Under the pieces are notes generated by a model. The model had not been told where the DNA came from. It saw nothing but the letters and a program-made list of their open reading frames with translations, and ran no database searches. The translations under genes were made by a program, and so were the position numbers. This document shows, piece by piece, positions 11,575 to 24,240 of a stretch of 64,000 nucleotides of DNA (the stretch's first letter is position 1; each line of letters starts with the position of its first letter). Source of the DNA: Embiotoca jacksoni (Eukaryota > Chordata > Actinopteri > Embiotocidae); the NCBI GenBank assembly GCA_022577435.1, contig JAKOON010000006.1:8052501-8116500 (forward strand), given 5' to 3'.

Positions 11575-13424
11575 TGTCACCTGCTATCATAATGTTTATT
11601 TAATGGACAGTAAAGCTGAATCATTAAGTAGCAGTTGCCTGTGTTACTGCATAATTCTGCAGTATGTTGTCTGATATTTAATTGTTAAAACCTACTTATG
11701 TTGTTTGTATTCATGGCTGCTTGAATAAAAAACAAGTACATTGGACATTTCTAAACCAATGAAATTATAATGTGGGTGATCAATCATAGCAATGATTTTT
11801 TTTTTTAAAGTTTTTACTTTTCCTGCAAATTCATAGATTGCCAAAGCAACGTTTGAACCCAGTTGACCTGAGCACAGTTGCCATACTTCAGACATGTCAA
11901 ATTCCCAGCTTCTTACACCCAACCTCCACTCATTTTCCCCTTTTAACTCCTGCTTTTTAATATCACTTTCACTTTCGCTATCTTCACGCATCTCTTAACG
12001 CAACCATCTCTCTCACTCTTGCACTCTCACTGTCTCATTTCCTCACACACCCAGCAATCTTTTCAAAATCACTTCCTTGATTCACATCTTTGCCCTCCCC
12101 ATTTATGAGCACTTTAGTGAGAAGCAGAGAGGTGGCAGAAAAACAGACATAATTGCCTGGGGTGGTAAGTTATTGGAAAATGGATGAATTGCTTTCTTCA
12201 GGGAAGAGCTGTGAGGGTGTCAGGAATAGAAAAAGCTCCTTAATAACACTGAAGGTCAGGTGCAGGGATGTTGTGAGTATTGGTTGTGAATACACACAGC
12301 ATTTTCTCTCTTGTGTTTTGCTTTAGCAGTTTATCAGTGTGTGTTTTTGGGGTATGTGTGTTTGTGTGGAGTACAAGGGTTTGGATGGGTTGAGGGACTG
12401 GAACAGCTGATATTGTTATTCTTTGCCAGCTGGACTCCTTTTGATGGGGTCAATGAAGTTTATCTCCATGGTTACAATCAGACACCCACAAGGTGGTTCA
12501 GTTGCAATAAGTGAGGATGGATTTTGAAAACAAAAGAATCCTGCTGAGAGAGACATATATAGTCTGCCTATTAAAATTATCATTCTATTTTTTTTATTTT
12601 ATGTTATTTTTTAAAGTTTTTATCGTGTGTGTGTGCGTGTGTGTGGGATGTGTCTTTTGTGTCCTTTTTTGGTGTCATTTTCATTGTCTCTTTTCCAATT
12701 AAATCAAACCTAGTTTTAGAGTTTGGGAAAGTACATCACAAAGATGAGAGAAGCTCCTTTAGAGAACTGCGTCTTTATCGAGAAGTGTCAGGTTGTTTAT
12801 AAGGTTTCTGGTATTAGGATGGTTTTAATGAAGCAGCTTCCTCTGCAGTCATTGCCAGTTTTACATTTTGATGGTGCCTACAACTGCAGAGAAAAAGGTT
12901 TTCCTTTTTCCATTGTTGTTGTTTGATTTGTTTTATTTGCCTTTACATCCAATGAATCCTGCCTTTTGCCTTTTGATAACACATACCTGTGGTGATGTAG
13001 CGAGTCTGTGGTCACATCATTGTCAAGGTGGCAGCAAATACTGATAAAAACTGTGAGAAAAAAATAATATTAATCTCAAAAATGTATTTCTGAACCAGGC
13101 TGGCTAACATAAGGTAAACAGTATTACCAACCATAGCAAGGATCAAATATTTGTCCTTGTCTGCTTCTGACAAACCAACTCTATACTGTTATTGGTTGAT
13201 TAAAAAAATCAACAACAATAGGTAACACAGGTAACGGCTCAATAAACTTGAGCAAAGGGATCTACTGAGTAACTGTTTGGAAGCAATAGATGCATATGCA
13301 AAAACAGACAATAAAAAAAATAAATAAACCCACTTCAACCAATCACGTTGCAGTTTGCATCCATGTCTGTCCAGATTCTGATGATATACTATACTGTATC
13401 GAATGAAGACTGTGAAAGAATCTC
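11575..13424. other. non-coding DNA
   Basis: No gene recognised. Short GT repeats occur at about 12620-12650. Otherwise the sequence is unique and AT-rich. Confidence 0.5.
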
Positions 13425-13951
13425 AGAAATGCCTTAAGGGACTTTCTTCAAATTAGGCACAGAGGTCCACATCGACTAAAAAATGAAGTGACAACAATTT
13501 GGGGGATCAGATGTCAAGGTTTTTGTGACCTCACAAAACATGCTTGTGACCAAAACTTAAGAATTCATACAGTAATTTATGCAAAAACTTCTCTCAAATG
13601 TCTGATAGGATGTAATGGTGAAGTAATAACATTTTACAAGCAAAAGTTCAACTTCTCTGTGTAATCTTCTTGTTCTGAATAACACTTTTCTGGCCATAAT
13701 TCAACACAATTACTCAGGAACAGACAAGGATATTGTCACCATATTCCACATTTGGCCAGATAATGTATTGGTGATGAATCTTGGGTGTCCACCATGAAAC
13801 TGTACTGATTGTATAGATCTTCTTTGCCATCGGGATTAAAATGTGTGTGAAGCATCCACTTTTAAGAATCTGTAGATTCTTTGCAGCAACATCCACATTA
13901 GAAGCACTGTCTTCACTACATGCATTATATGAATATTGAAAAAGGTGTATA
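13425..13951. repeat. teleost interspersed repeat (tcaaattaggcacagaggtc... family), interrupted by Tc1
   Basis: The sequence contains ttcttcaaattaggcacaga, gtcaaggtttttgtgacctc, caagaattcatac-like text (here aagaattcatacagtaattt), acttttctggccataattca and cactgtcttcac. I recognise this as a very common fish repeat. The Tc1 element at 13954 inserted at or near its end; sequence after 15593 (aacttgactggttgaaggag) may be its continuation. Confidence 0.55.
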
Positions 13952-13953
13952 TA

Positions 13954-14170
13954 CAGTGCATCCGGAAAGTATTCACAGCGCTTCACTTTTTACACATTTT
14001 GTTATGTTACAGTCTTATTCCAAAATGGATTAAATTAATTTTGTTCCTCAAAATTCTACACGCAATATCCCATAATGACAAAGTGAAAATAGTTTGTTTA
14101 AAATTTTTGCAAATCTATTAAAAATAAAGAACGAAAATATAACACGTACATAAGTATTCACAGCCTTTGC
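13954..14170 (+). repeat. left terminal inverted repeat of the 13954 Tc1 element
   Basis: Matches the reverse complement of 15373-15591 with scattered differences; AAGTATTCACAG occurs at both the outer and inner ends of the arm. Confidence 0.85.
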
Positions 14171-15190
14171 TCAATACTTTGTTGAAGCACCTTTGGCAGC
14201 AATTACAGCCTCAAGTCTTTTTGAGTATGATGCTATAAGCTTGGCACACCTATTCTTGGGCAGTTTCTCCCATTCTTCTTTGCAGGACCTCTGAAGCTCC
14301 ATCAGGTTGGATGGGGAGCGTCGGTGCACAGCCATTTTCAGATCTCTCCAGAGATGTTCAATCGGGTTCAAGTCTGGGCTCTGCCTGGGCCTCTCAAAGA
14401 CATTCACAGAGTTGTCCCAAAGCCATTCCTTTGTTATCTTGGCTGTGTGCTTCGGGTCGTTGTCCTGTTGGAAGATGAACCTTCACCCCAGTCTGAGGTC
14501 CAGAGCGCTCTGGAGAAGGTTTTCATCAAGGATGTCTCTGTACATTGCTGCATTCATCTTTCCCTCCATCCTGACAAGTCTCCCAGTTCCTGCCGCTGAA
14601 AAACATCCCCACAGCATGATGCTACCACCACCATGCTTCACCGTAGAGATGGTATTGGCCAGGTGATGAGCGGTGCCTGGTTTCCTCCAAACATGACGCT
14701 TGGCATTCAGGCCAAAGAGTTCAATCTTTGTTTCATCAGACCAGATAATTTAGTTTCTCATGGTCTGACAGTCCTTCAGGTGCCTTTTGGTAAACTCCAG
14801 GTGGGCTGTCATGTGCCTTTTCCTGAGGAGTGGCTTCCGTCTGGCCACACTACCATACAGGCCTGCTTGGTGGAGTGCTGCAGAGATGGTTGTCCTTCTG
14901 GAAGGTTCTCCTCTCTTCACAGAGCAACGCTGGAGCTCTGTCAGAGTGACCATCGGGTTCTTGGTCACCTCCCTGACTAAGGCCCTTCTCCCCCGATCGC
15001 TCAGTTTGGCCGGGCGGCCGACTCTAGGAAGAGTCCTGGTGGTTCCAAACTTCTTCCATTGATGGATGATGGAGGCCACTGTGCTCATTGGGACCTTCAA
15101 TGCTGCAGAAATGTTTCTGTACCCTTCCCCAGATCTGTGCCTCGATACAATCCTGTCTCAGAGGTCTACAGACAATTCTTTGGACTTCAT
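14171..15190 (-). pseudogene. Tc1-like transposase with three nonsense mutations and no frameshift
   Basis: ATG at 15188-15190 (MKSKELSVDL) to the stop at 14171-14173 is one continuous frame of 340 codons, interrupted by stops at 15158-15160 (TGA), 14750-14752 (TAA) and 14483-14485 (TGA). The two TGA codons sit where the relative at 52691 and the family carry Arg, as expected from CGA-to-TGA CpG decay. Segments include the HTH region (STVASIIHQWKKFG), the GRPAKLSDRGRRAL linker and the catalytic triad: Asp in WSDETK (14735-14737), Asp in QQDND (14462-14464) and Glu in LNPIEHLW (14357-14359), spaced DD34E. The frame lengths agree with the intronic Tc1 copy. The encoded protein would be a cut-and-paste transposase; this copy cannot make it. 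Confidence 0.93.
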
Positions 15191-15372
15191 GGTTTGGTTT
15201 GTGCTCTGACATGCACTGTCAACTGTGGGACCTTATATAGACGGTGTGTGTCTTTCCAAATCATGTCCAATCAACTGAATTTACCACAGGTGGACTCCAA
15301 TCAAGTTGTAGAAACACCTCAAGGATGATCAGTGGAAACAGGATGCACCTAAGCTCAATTTTGAGTGTAATG

Positions 15373-15591
15373 GCAAAGGCTGTGAATACTTATGTACATG
15401 TGATTTATTTGGTTTTTGATTTTTAATAGATTTGCAAAAATTTCCAAAAAAAATATTTCACGTTGTCATTATGGGGTATTGTGTCTAGAATTTTGAGGGA
15501 AAAAAATGAATTTAATCCATTTTGGAATAAGGCTGTAATATAACAAAATGTGGAAAAAGTGAAGCGCTGTGAATACTTTCCAGATGCACTG
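15373..15591 (-). repeat. right terminal inverted repeat of the 13954 Tc1 element
   Basis: Runs from gcaaaggctgtgaatact to ccagatgcactg; the counterpart of 13954-14170. Confidence 0.85.
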
Positions 15592-15593
15592 TA

Positions 15594-16494
15594 TACTGCA
15601 ACTTGACTGGTTGAAGGAGGCAAACAACAAGGTGGTAATTCTAGATTTTTTAAAGTGTTTTCTATAAGAACCAATCACCAGTGTTCATGCGCTCACAAAT
15701 TAAGATGCAGGGATAATGATGATGTAGTTAGTGTTTTCCACAAAATCACATGGGACCTTCTCCAAGAACTTGACTGTATGCTGCCTTAAAGCCTTGATAA
15801 CCAAAATTAAATGTAGCTGAGGCAACAGACAACTTGCTGATTCCTGCCTGATTGTTCATTATTTTGAACAAATGTTTACACATTGTTAACGCTATTAAAA
15901 TCACAGTGTGCTCAAAACTAAATTAGATTTGATGCGATGACACAGGCAAAATACTAGGCTTTCTGCATTTGTTTTTTCTTGCCTAAGTATTCACAGTTGG
16001 ATGGTTTAATATCATGCTGTAAACAACTCTCTTTACCAAATCATAATGACAAAGCAGTTGCACAAATGATTGATAAATCATCGAGGTTTCACTCTATCCT
16101 CTGAATACTGACTTTCATTTTATGCCCTCAAACACGATACAGAGTCCTCCTTCCATAGTAAAATCAATTTTGAGAAATACTTGTCCACTGTCCACATCAG
16201 TTGACTTGCAGAGATGGCAATCCTTTTTGAGCCCGTGTAACTTTACTTGTTAAATTGGATTTGAATTATTTTTTAACTATTTTTGCCTTTACATTTGACA
16301 TAGCAGTAGCAAAGAATCAAATCGTAGTAATCATTGTTTTTGTGATGTTTAATGTATTGGAGATTAATTGTGCAGGATAAAGATTCATTTATATTTCTTG
16401 GCAAAAAAATTAGACTACAAAGTTGTCTTTGAAATGATATGCAGACATTAAAATGTGCGCGCAACCTAACACAAAAACATACAGACAACATGCC
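15594..16494. other. non-coding DNA
   Basis: No gene or clear repeat recognised apart from the possible continuation of the interrupted repeat in the first 100 bases. Confidence 0.45.
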
Positions 16495-16935
16495 CCCTAC
16501 CCTAATCTAAACCATCACAACTGACCTCCACGCTTACCCTAACCTAAACCTAAATTTAACCTTAATCCTAAATCCAAATCTTAACCCATCATATGTCCCT
16601 TTAAAGTTGTGAGGACCAGGCTAATTGTCCTCACATGTTTGTCTTCAACATATTTAACCAAAATTGGTCCACATAACCAGAGAAAAGAGATGTACACACA
16701 TATACCTGCTTGTACAGCTATTTTTGTGAGGACATTCCTTGACATAATGCATTCCTTAACCCCTAACCCTAAAATAAGTTTAACCATCAATGCTATGTGC
16801 TTAACCCCAACCCCCGCCCTAACCCTAATTTAAAGCAAATCTTAACCTTAACCCCAAAACAAGTCCCAACCTTCAAACAGCCCTTAGAAAGGGTGCGAGA
16901 AAGCAAGGACCAGCTAAAATGTCCTCACTTTATTA
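16495..16935. repeat. teleost repeat with TAACCC-like tracts and GTGAGGAC/GTCCTCAC hairpins
   Basis: Degenerate CTAACCCTAA-type words (16499-16580, 16755-16860) alternate with GTGAGGAC (16609-16616), GTCCTCAC (16627-16634), GTGAGGAC (16726-16733) and GTCCTCAC (16921-16928). The order matches a dispersed fish repeat I recall (GTGAGGACATTCC...CATAATGCATTCC...TGTCCTCAC). The first GTGAGGAC...GTCCTCAC pair is a perfect 8-bp stem with a 10-base loop. Confidence 0.6.
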
Positions 16936-18656
16936 ACATGTGCTATTTGCTAAATTTGTACTGTTTTACTCTGATAGGCTAAAATGAAAATGTATCCTCT
17001 CAAAGATAGTTTTACAAGTACAGACATACATAAACAGACGCACACACATTTCCCAGCACATTCCACTCGAGTTTTTCAGTGGGAAACTGGGACAAACTGT
17101 TCTGGCAGGGGAAAATGTCTATGCTCAGAGAGCAGATCTAACTGTTTGGCAGCCAACAAAGCGAACGGCCGGGCTAGTATGTGCGCTGGAGTGGCTACAC
17201 ATACACACGTACGTATTATAAAGTAGCAGGCCACGATGTTAGATGCAAAATGGATGACATCTCACTGTAGCAAAGTTCTCTCTGTGTGTTCATGTTGTTC
17301 CTGTTATCCTGAGAAACTGAGGGAGAAATGGCTAAATTTGGCATGAGCTCTCAAGATCCAGAGGTAAACAAATTCTCTGCCATGAAGGAATGTGATATTA
17401 TTGCCCGAAGACAAATACCAACCCAATATATGGAGGATGAGCAAGAGGAGGTAAGTTGGAAAGGCAACAAGAAGAGATGAGAATAGGATGTTCGGGGATA
17501 AAAAAGACAAGATATGAAAGCAGAAAGAAACAAAGGCAAATGGGAATGGTGGGGAGGAAAAGAGGAGAGAGAAGGAGGAAAAAACAGAAGAGGAAGTGGA
17601 AAAGGAAAGAAAAGAGACACAGTGGAGCAGAGGTTTTTTTTGTGGTCTCATTTTCAATCAATCTATCTTTCTACTTCTCTCCGCCACTGCTGCTCTCATG
17701 GGATCTAAGTTCTGAGTTGCTTGAGTTGTTTGGTTTACCAGTTTGTGTGTGTACACCGATGCATACGTGTGTGGGAGGTGGTAAACTGAGCAGGTGTATC
17801 AGGAACAAAAGAGCAGGGACGATCAGTGAGTCAACTACCACCATGCGGTGTGTGTTTGAGCGCATTTGTAGTGCATGCATTTGTGTGTGTGCATGAGAGA
17901 AAGTAAACGAGCAGGAGTGTAATAAAACTGTCGACCTGGGGGATTTGTCAGGGGAAACAACACACGGTGAATTAATGTGCAAGTGAATACACACTTTTTG
18001 AGAGACACTCATGCAAACACACTCACTCATGTACAAACACAGCACTGGATTATGTTGATTTTTGTAAATTCCAGAAGGCACTCAGTGATGCAAGTACGCT
18101 TCACGTTGTCTCCTGGTTTGAGGTGAAAAAGTGGCTCTTGACAAATTGAAAGCCATCCAATCCTTCGTTTGTATTTTTTGAACTACAGCCTTTATAAACT
18201 GGCACTGTTGTTTACATGAACACACACAATACATGACAACCTCTGTGCACACCACTGTACTAAATGACATAATTTGATGACATGCTGAGCGTTCATTCAT
18301 TGTGCATAACAACGTGTCTTTTACAATATACATATCCTATCCAAATTCAATAACCTGAACACGAGTGAGTCAACAATATTATTCAGTGCTGTTGTCATGG
18401 AAAAACGTGAGCCACAGGTTATACCAAGCAGGAGCTTCATCTATTTGTGGGGGAGGAAGCCATTTACGCCAAAATGGCTTCTTTGCCATATATCAGACGT
18501 GAATAAACAGATACAGAATTTGAATATATTTCCTTTTCTTATACCCTCTAATTTCTTTCTTTCAGAATTTTAATGAGCTGTGGCGTGGGTGCTGCTTCTC
18601 TTTATCTCTGTGGTGTTCCACCAGTCCAGTTAAACTGCCTCCACTTTGGAACAGGG
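16936..18656. other. non-coding DNA with a purine-rich block
   Basis: No gene recognised. The block 17434-17635 is strongly purine-biased on the plus strand (GA-rich, about 200 bases) and produces overlapping Lys/Glu/Arg-rich and, on the other strand, Phe/Ser/Leu-rich ORFs that are not real genes. Confidence 0.5.
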
Positions 18657-18783
<127 letters not shown>

Positions 18784-21329
18784 TTTGTGATGAGTTGCTT
18801 ATTTATAAAAGCTCAAAGATGCAACTCTTGACATTAACTTGTATGTAAATATTTTAGATGTGTATGCATTGCCAGCCTATATGTGTGATCCTATGCCTAT
18901 GTTTGTTTTTTAAGTGATATTTGAGATGGAGAATACACACTCTGCTGTGGAAGGGTTGTATGGCAGGTGATGTATGATGAGCTGGGTCATGGAGGTGTCG
19001 TGCTGCCACAGTCAAGAAAAACAATGTACACAGAGAAGATACAGACAGCAAGGATTTTTTTTTAAAAGGGTAAATTATTATTATTACTACCATCTACTTC
19101 TTTCCCACTCTGGTTGACTTGCTGACACTCCAAACAATCACGAGAGGATGACGTTTACTTTTTTCAGTTAAAAAAAAAGAGAAAGAACATAATGTGGTTT
19201 ATTTGAAATAAACTTCCAAAAAGAAGAATCGTGGAATTGATGTTTTCTAAATGTTTTTGGTACCATATAATATGTTTTCTTTGGTTATGGATTTTGGTTT
19301 GTTGGTGCATATTCGTTGGTGTTTTTTTTAAAATGTATTTTGTATTATATTTCCATTTAAATTTGATTTGTGTTTTGTTTTAGGTGTCCTGGTTATTTGT
19401 AATACTTCTAACATTGTGTGGATTTTTAAGACTGAATATCACATTTTAGAGGGTTGCTGTGGGAGAATTTCTTTTAGTGTCTGTTTGCATTTTTATTTAT
19501 CACCTACCTGTTCACTGGGAATGAGTCCATTTTCAGCATGTTCTTTTGGGATTTCTGGAGGCGGGGTACATCACAAGATCATCCTCATCACTAACACAAA
19601 ACAGAGAGAAAAAGAAGACAAGATTACCAAATGGCAATAAATTTACACACTATTAACAACATTTCTTCCCATTTCAGACCAGCTGGGTAAACTTGAGTAT
19701 TTTGGGGTTCAAACCTTTGTCCCTACAGTATTCAAGCAGCCTCTGAAAGCAGATAACACTGCTTGTATTTATCTGTACAGATAAAATACAGACTATAGGA
19801 TTAAACTAATATCATGTGCTTGAGTCCAGCTGTACTGGTCTTTCATGAATTCATATTTTTATAATGTTGAATATTTTGCCCTTTCTTTATAATTAAAATA
19901 CTTTCTGACTATATGCAAAGGCTGAAGTACCTTACATAAACTAAATAAAAGAGGAATGAAATATTTTGTTTTTTAAAGTGAGTGCTGTGACAGTAAAGGC
20001 ATGCGCTTTTATTTTCAAACTGTTAATGTGTATGCTTGTGTGAGTGTGTCTGAGTGTGTGTGGTCACAGTGTAAGGAAAGTTTCCCTTCAAAGGATTATG
20101 AAAATTGTCATATCAAGTGAAAAATGTCATTATCGGTGTAAGGTTTCCATGTGACAGATGGGATGTGGGTGTCAATATCTCAGCCTGTGCCGGTTCCTTT
20201 CTGTATGCATGTGCTGTAGGCGTTCTTACCTGCACACTCTCTCTCTTTCTTTAACTATGCAGTAAATTTATATGGTGTAGTACAGATAACTCACGGTAGG
20301 AGGGAGAGTGTGGCACTCTGTGGGTGTTGCATAGAAAAGAAGGAGCGAGATGGAAGGAGAGGTAGAAATCAAGTGAGAAACAGAAGCAGGAGGGAAGGAT
20401 GGTGTGAGAGTGAGACTGATTTGCAGATAGCCATCTGTGTAGGTCATACTGAATTTTACATGTGACTGCATGTTTCCTCTTTATAATGGTGCATTGTGTA
20501 TGCTGCGTTACACATAAATTTAGATATTTATAGCACAGGGAGTCTTAAAACAATGGGATAATGTGTGGTATCATGTTCACCCCAGTTTTCACATAATCAT
20601 GTAAATTTGAGATTTGAGCATATTTGTGCTCTATTTTAATTTAATGTTCTTGTAAAACATGTGGTGATGGCAGCTAGTGAACAAAAAGCTGTTCCCATAC
20701 ACAATTATTACAAAAAGAGCATGGTGAATGGAAGTCGCTATTTTACATAAACACCCCAAAATGACTCTTTGTGTTGTCAGAATTTGATCCATTAAGTCTC
20801 CAAGAGCAGGATGTCATGTCATTAATATGTGTGGAAAATCAGCAGGGAGTCAGACACCAAAAAAAAAAAAAAAAGAATGATTTCTAATATACATGCTCTT
20901 CGATTTGGAACAAAAATGCAAAAGTCATGATGTGTTTTAAATTGAATGGCACAATGTCTTGAAATGTTGTAATATTGTTTTTTTTAATCCATGACAGTAA
21001 ATTCACACTTATTCAGGAGAAGTATGAACTGTCTCATAAGCGGCAACTATTATTTTTGGAGCAGTTTACAGTGCACTACAGCAAAGAGGTTAGACCTGCA
21101 GTGCAGAGTTTCTGTCCACCTGTTTCTGCCAGTGAGAGTAAATACAAAAATGTCAACATGTGCTTACCTCATAGGCTCCATTGTCACCGATTCCAAACTA
21201 AGGCTATAAAATGGTTAAAAAAATGTAATAAAAGGAATCCTAACCCCCACAAAATGACTCATTTAACTGTTCAAATTTGATCCATCTACATTACCAATAA
21301 CATTTGGAAAGTCTAAAGGAGAGACATTA
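18784..21329. other. non-coding DNA
   Basis: No gene recognised. A poly-A run lies at about 20859-20874. The remainder is AT-rich unique sequence. Confidence 0.5.
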
Positions 21330-21420
21330 TTGAATTAAAACTGCAAGCATTGATATGCGGGCCCTCGCACGCTGCACGTCGAGGATCCAGCGGTCGGGGC
21401 CGCTGGCTCCCTAAAAGTGT
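21330..21420 (+). repeat. 5' fragment of a teleost interspersed repeat (ctgcaagc...gggccctcgcac)
   Basis: aaactgcaagcattgatatg, cgggccctcgcacgctgcac and gtcggggccgctgg form a GC-rich island in AT-rich DNA. I recall this as the start of the family whose other end seems to be present at 25640-26040 (ending gtgctcgggcccta). Confidence 0.45.
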
Positions 21421-23989
21421 CTCAGAATTATTGTTTGGAAATTTTCCTAAACCTAATATTTTTTAAATTATTTGTGATGGTTTTCCAAGGCACAGACAAA
21501 TAAAAATAACCTGCTAATAGGGTCATCTCCTACGTATCGTTCTAGAGGGCATGGAGAAATTGACACAGCATTTTGTCGTTTCATTTGGAGAACTTGTTGG
21601 TTTGTTTTTGGTGCCAGTAAAACAGAATGAACCCTCATCACTAGTATTTATACTGAGAACAGCAGGTGGCAGTAGTGAAGCTTAGCTTGCTTCCTAAACA
21701 TTAAACTTGAAGTTTTTAAACTGCACATGTGCCTGCTGGGATCCATGGTGTCCGTAGGAGTGACTTTTTCAGACCTGAGGTGTTGTTTTGTATATGTTGG
21801 TGGGCTCTCCAACTTAAAGTGTGACATAGAATGAATATGTGGGCAGACAACAGTGTCTGGTGTTGGCAAAAGCCTGAATTCAAATGCTATTTTGTATTGT
21901 AATGGCCACCTGGGCTGTTAGCATTCGTAAGTTATATTTGGCAAAGAATGAGCAAAAGGTTTGCTTTCATTGAGGTGGTTGTCTTCAGCTTTTTGGGTAA
22001 AGTTGGCTAATGTAAATTTTACAATTAGGTCTCAGGTTTTGAACAAGATATAGCCTACATACAATGCAATATATTTTGTCCAAAATGTTACACATACTGT
22101 CCATATTCTAACCAGAAAATTACTGACAGAAATGTGCACTGCATACGGGAGGAGGAAGTGGTCAGAGAGACTGGTTAGTTGGGAACGATATCCCCTCAGG
22201 CATGTGGTACCAGCGACAAATTAAGCTTGCCAGTTTTAGCTTGGCATGCCTTCTATTGGAGGCTCTGCCATCCAAGGTCAAATCATTTATGTAGAAGTAT
22301 TAAAATACGAAGTGGAACATTCCAATATAGTGGGTTGAGGTCAGTGGAAGCAAGATTGAGAGACAACACAAAGCCAGGAATATAGAGTGCAGGTGAAATA
22401 AGTCCTTGACTTTAAATGTATTATATGTGGTAGGATGAGTCTAGTTTTTTAGATGAGGAAGGACTTAGCCAGATGACTGGTGACCAGATGGACACTGGAG
22501 TACTCAAGGCTCAAAGTAGCTCAAAGCTACTGCCAAACTCCATGTGATTTCCAAACTGTGAGTTGATTTTCAAATGACTTTCCCAACATGTTGTGTTCAA
22601 GTTAAAGCAAAAGGAAACACAGAATCTTGAGTCACAGTCACGCTAGTGGCGGTGGCCTTGCCATCAACAAAAAATGTCACCGGCTTCCATTTTTGGTCAG
22701 GTCCAATATCACTTTTGGTCCCATAATGTGCTGTACTTAGCATCCACATTGCACTTGGCACTTCCTAATGCGTCTTTTCTACATCATGGCAGTAAATTAT
22801 AAGCAAAGCATGGTGCTTATTTACAAAGTTCTCACAAGCAACACTTTGAGCTTCTTTAGAATTTACATGTTACATACACACAACTAAAAATGTTCTTTAT
22901 CATTGACATTCAGTTTTACATATGGACATGTTTAAAACTAAGATATTTCAATACGATTCATACATGCCATTTATAAAGAATTACTTAAAGATTCAATATT
23001 ACTAGAGGTTCTTATTTGAAATAGTGAAAAATGCTGAAAATGACTTTGGCAGCATTTACAATGAAATAGCTCTTTGACAGTACACTCCAAGAAATCCTTT
23101 TAATATTCATAGAGAATTTGGAGCTATTAAAGTAAATTCACAGCTTCTTATTTTCAATTTGTTCGGTCACCTGCTCTCTGTAATTCCTGAAGCAGTTTGG
23201 ATTTTTAATGCCATGTCCCAATCTCTTTTTCTCTGTGGCTTTAATAAAGAAATATGTCTCTGTATGGAGGCTCATGGGCGAGGCGGAGATAGAGAAGAGT
23301 AGAGAGGACATGAGGGACAGGGCTGGATAAAGTAATGACGAGGAGATCTGTGATTATGGTAAAAAGGGAGGGGAGATGGGATGACAAGATGGGGAATCCT
23401 GTGGTGTGAGGGGGCAGACGATGAGAGAAATGGGCTGGAGACTGAAGGGTTTTCTGCACGTCTCATGCTGCATGTGTGCTAATGCATGTCAGGGAACTTA
23501 TGTATGTCCGATCACTGCACATCACTGCAGTAATCTGACATACAAATGGGTGATAAAAGACACGTCAAATACATTGAACAATTTCAAACCCAGCTGGTTG
23601 TAAGTTAAAGGTGGAATGTTTAATATTTGTCTGTGAAAGAAATAACCTATTTTAATATATGTTTTTTTTGTCCTTCATACAGGTATATATCAATATGAAT
23701 GTTGGTCATCGATTTATTTTGCTAATATTTCTTTCCTGTGTTTCTATGAGGGTGAAACCAGAGGTTAATGAACAGTTTATTTAATGTTTCCTCCACCCCT
23801 GTGAACATACACAGGAGTGTATGTACATACACTGGGGTGTACTGTAAGTACATTATTATTATTAAAGGGAGGGTATGAAGACAAAAAATAATAAAGTAAA
23901 TACATGGCTAATCAATAAAGAACAAAAGAAAACTAATAATATTTGGCACAGAAAAGTTGACAAGTCTTGGAAATTTATGTAAATGTAAA
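21421..23989. other. non-coding DNA
   Basis: No gene recognised. Unique AT-rich sequence with a GA-rich patch at about 23278-23420. Confidence 0.45.
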
Positions 23990-24240
23990 TAATTCCAGTC
24001 AAGTCAGATTTATTCATATACCACATTTAAAAACAAGAAAGTTTGACCAAAGTGCTGAACATTAATAAAACAATAGAAAAAAATAGAAAAATCAAATAAA
24101 AATCGAATATAATTCATCATAAGAATAAAAACAATTAAATTAAAAGCAAGGTTAAGCCAGCGTGAAGCACATACAAAATTAAATAGTGATAAATGTGGAA
24201 AAGCCAGTAAAGCCAGTGGATTTTGAACGCTGGTTTAATT
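23990..24240. repeat. teleost interspersed repeat (cagatttattcatataccac... family)
   Basis: aagtcagatttattcatata, ccacatttaaaaacaagaaa and gaccaaagtgctgaacatta, followed by A-rich sequence, match a common fish repeat type with TTTATTTATATAGCACATTT...GACCAAAGTGCT. The adenine-rich tail suggests retroposition. Confidence 0.5.

Larger units (their letters stand above)
13954..15591 (-). mobile_element. Tc1-like DNA transposon, full length but inactive
   Basis: 1638 bp bounded by CAGTGCATCCGGAAAGTATT and its complement, and flanked by TA (13952-13953 and 15592-15593). TIRs of about 217-219 bp (13954-14170 and 15373-15591) differ at many positions, so this copy is older than the one at 52296. One transposase frame lies on the minus strand. 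The termini (CAGTGCATCCGGAAAG versus CAGTGGGTACGGAAAG) show that the two elements belong to related but distinct families. Confidence 0.95.

Noticed and set aside
16740..16860. Interstitial telomere array (TAACCC words)
   Set aside because: The TTAGGG-type units are degenerate and irregular, and sit inside a dispersed repeat with defined companion sequences. This is not a pure telomeric array or fusion site.
17304..17896. 146-residue Lys/Arg/Glu-rich plus ORF and 117-residue Phe/Ser-rich minus ORF
   Set aside because: They arise from a 200-base purine-rich tract read on opposite strands.
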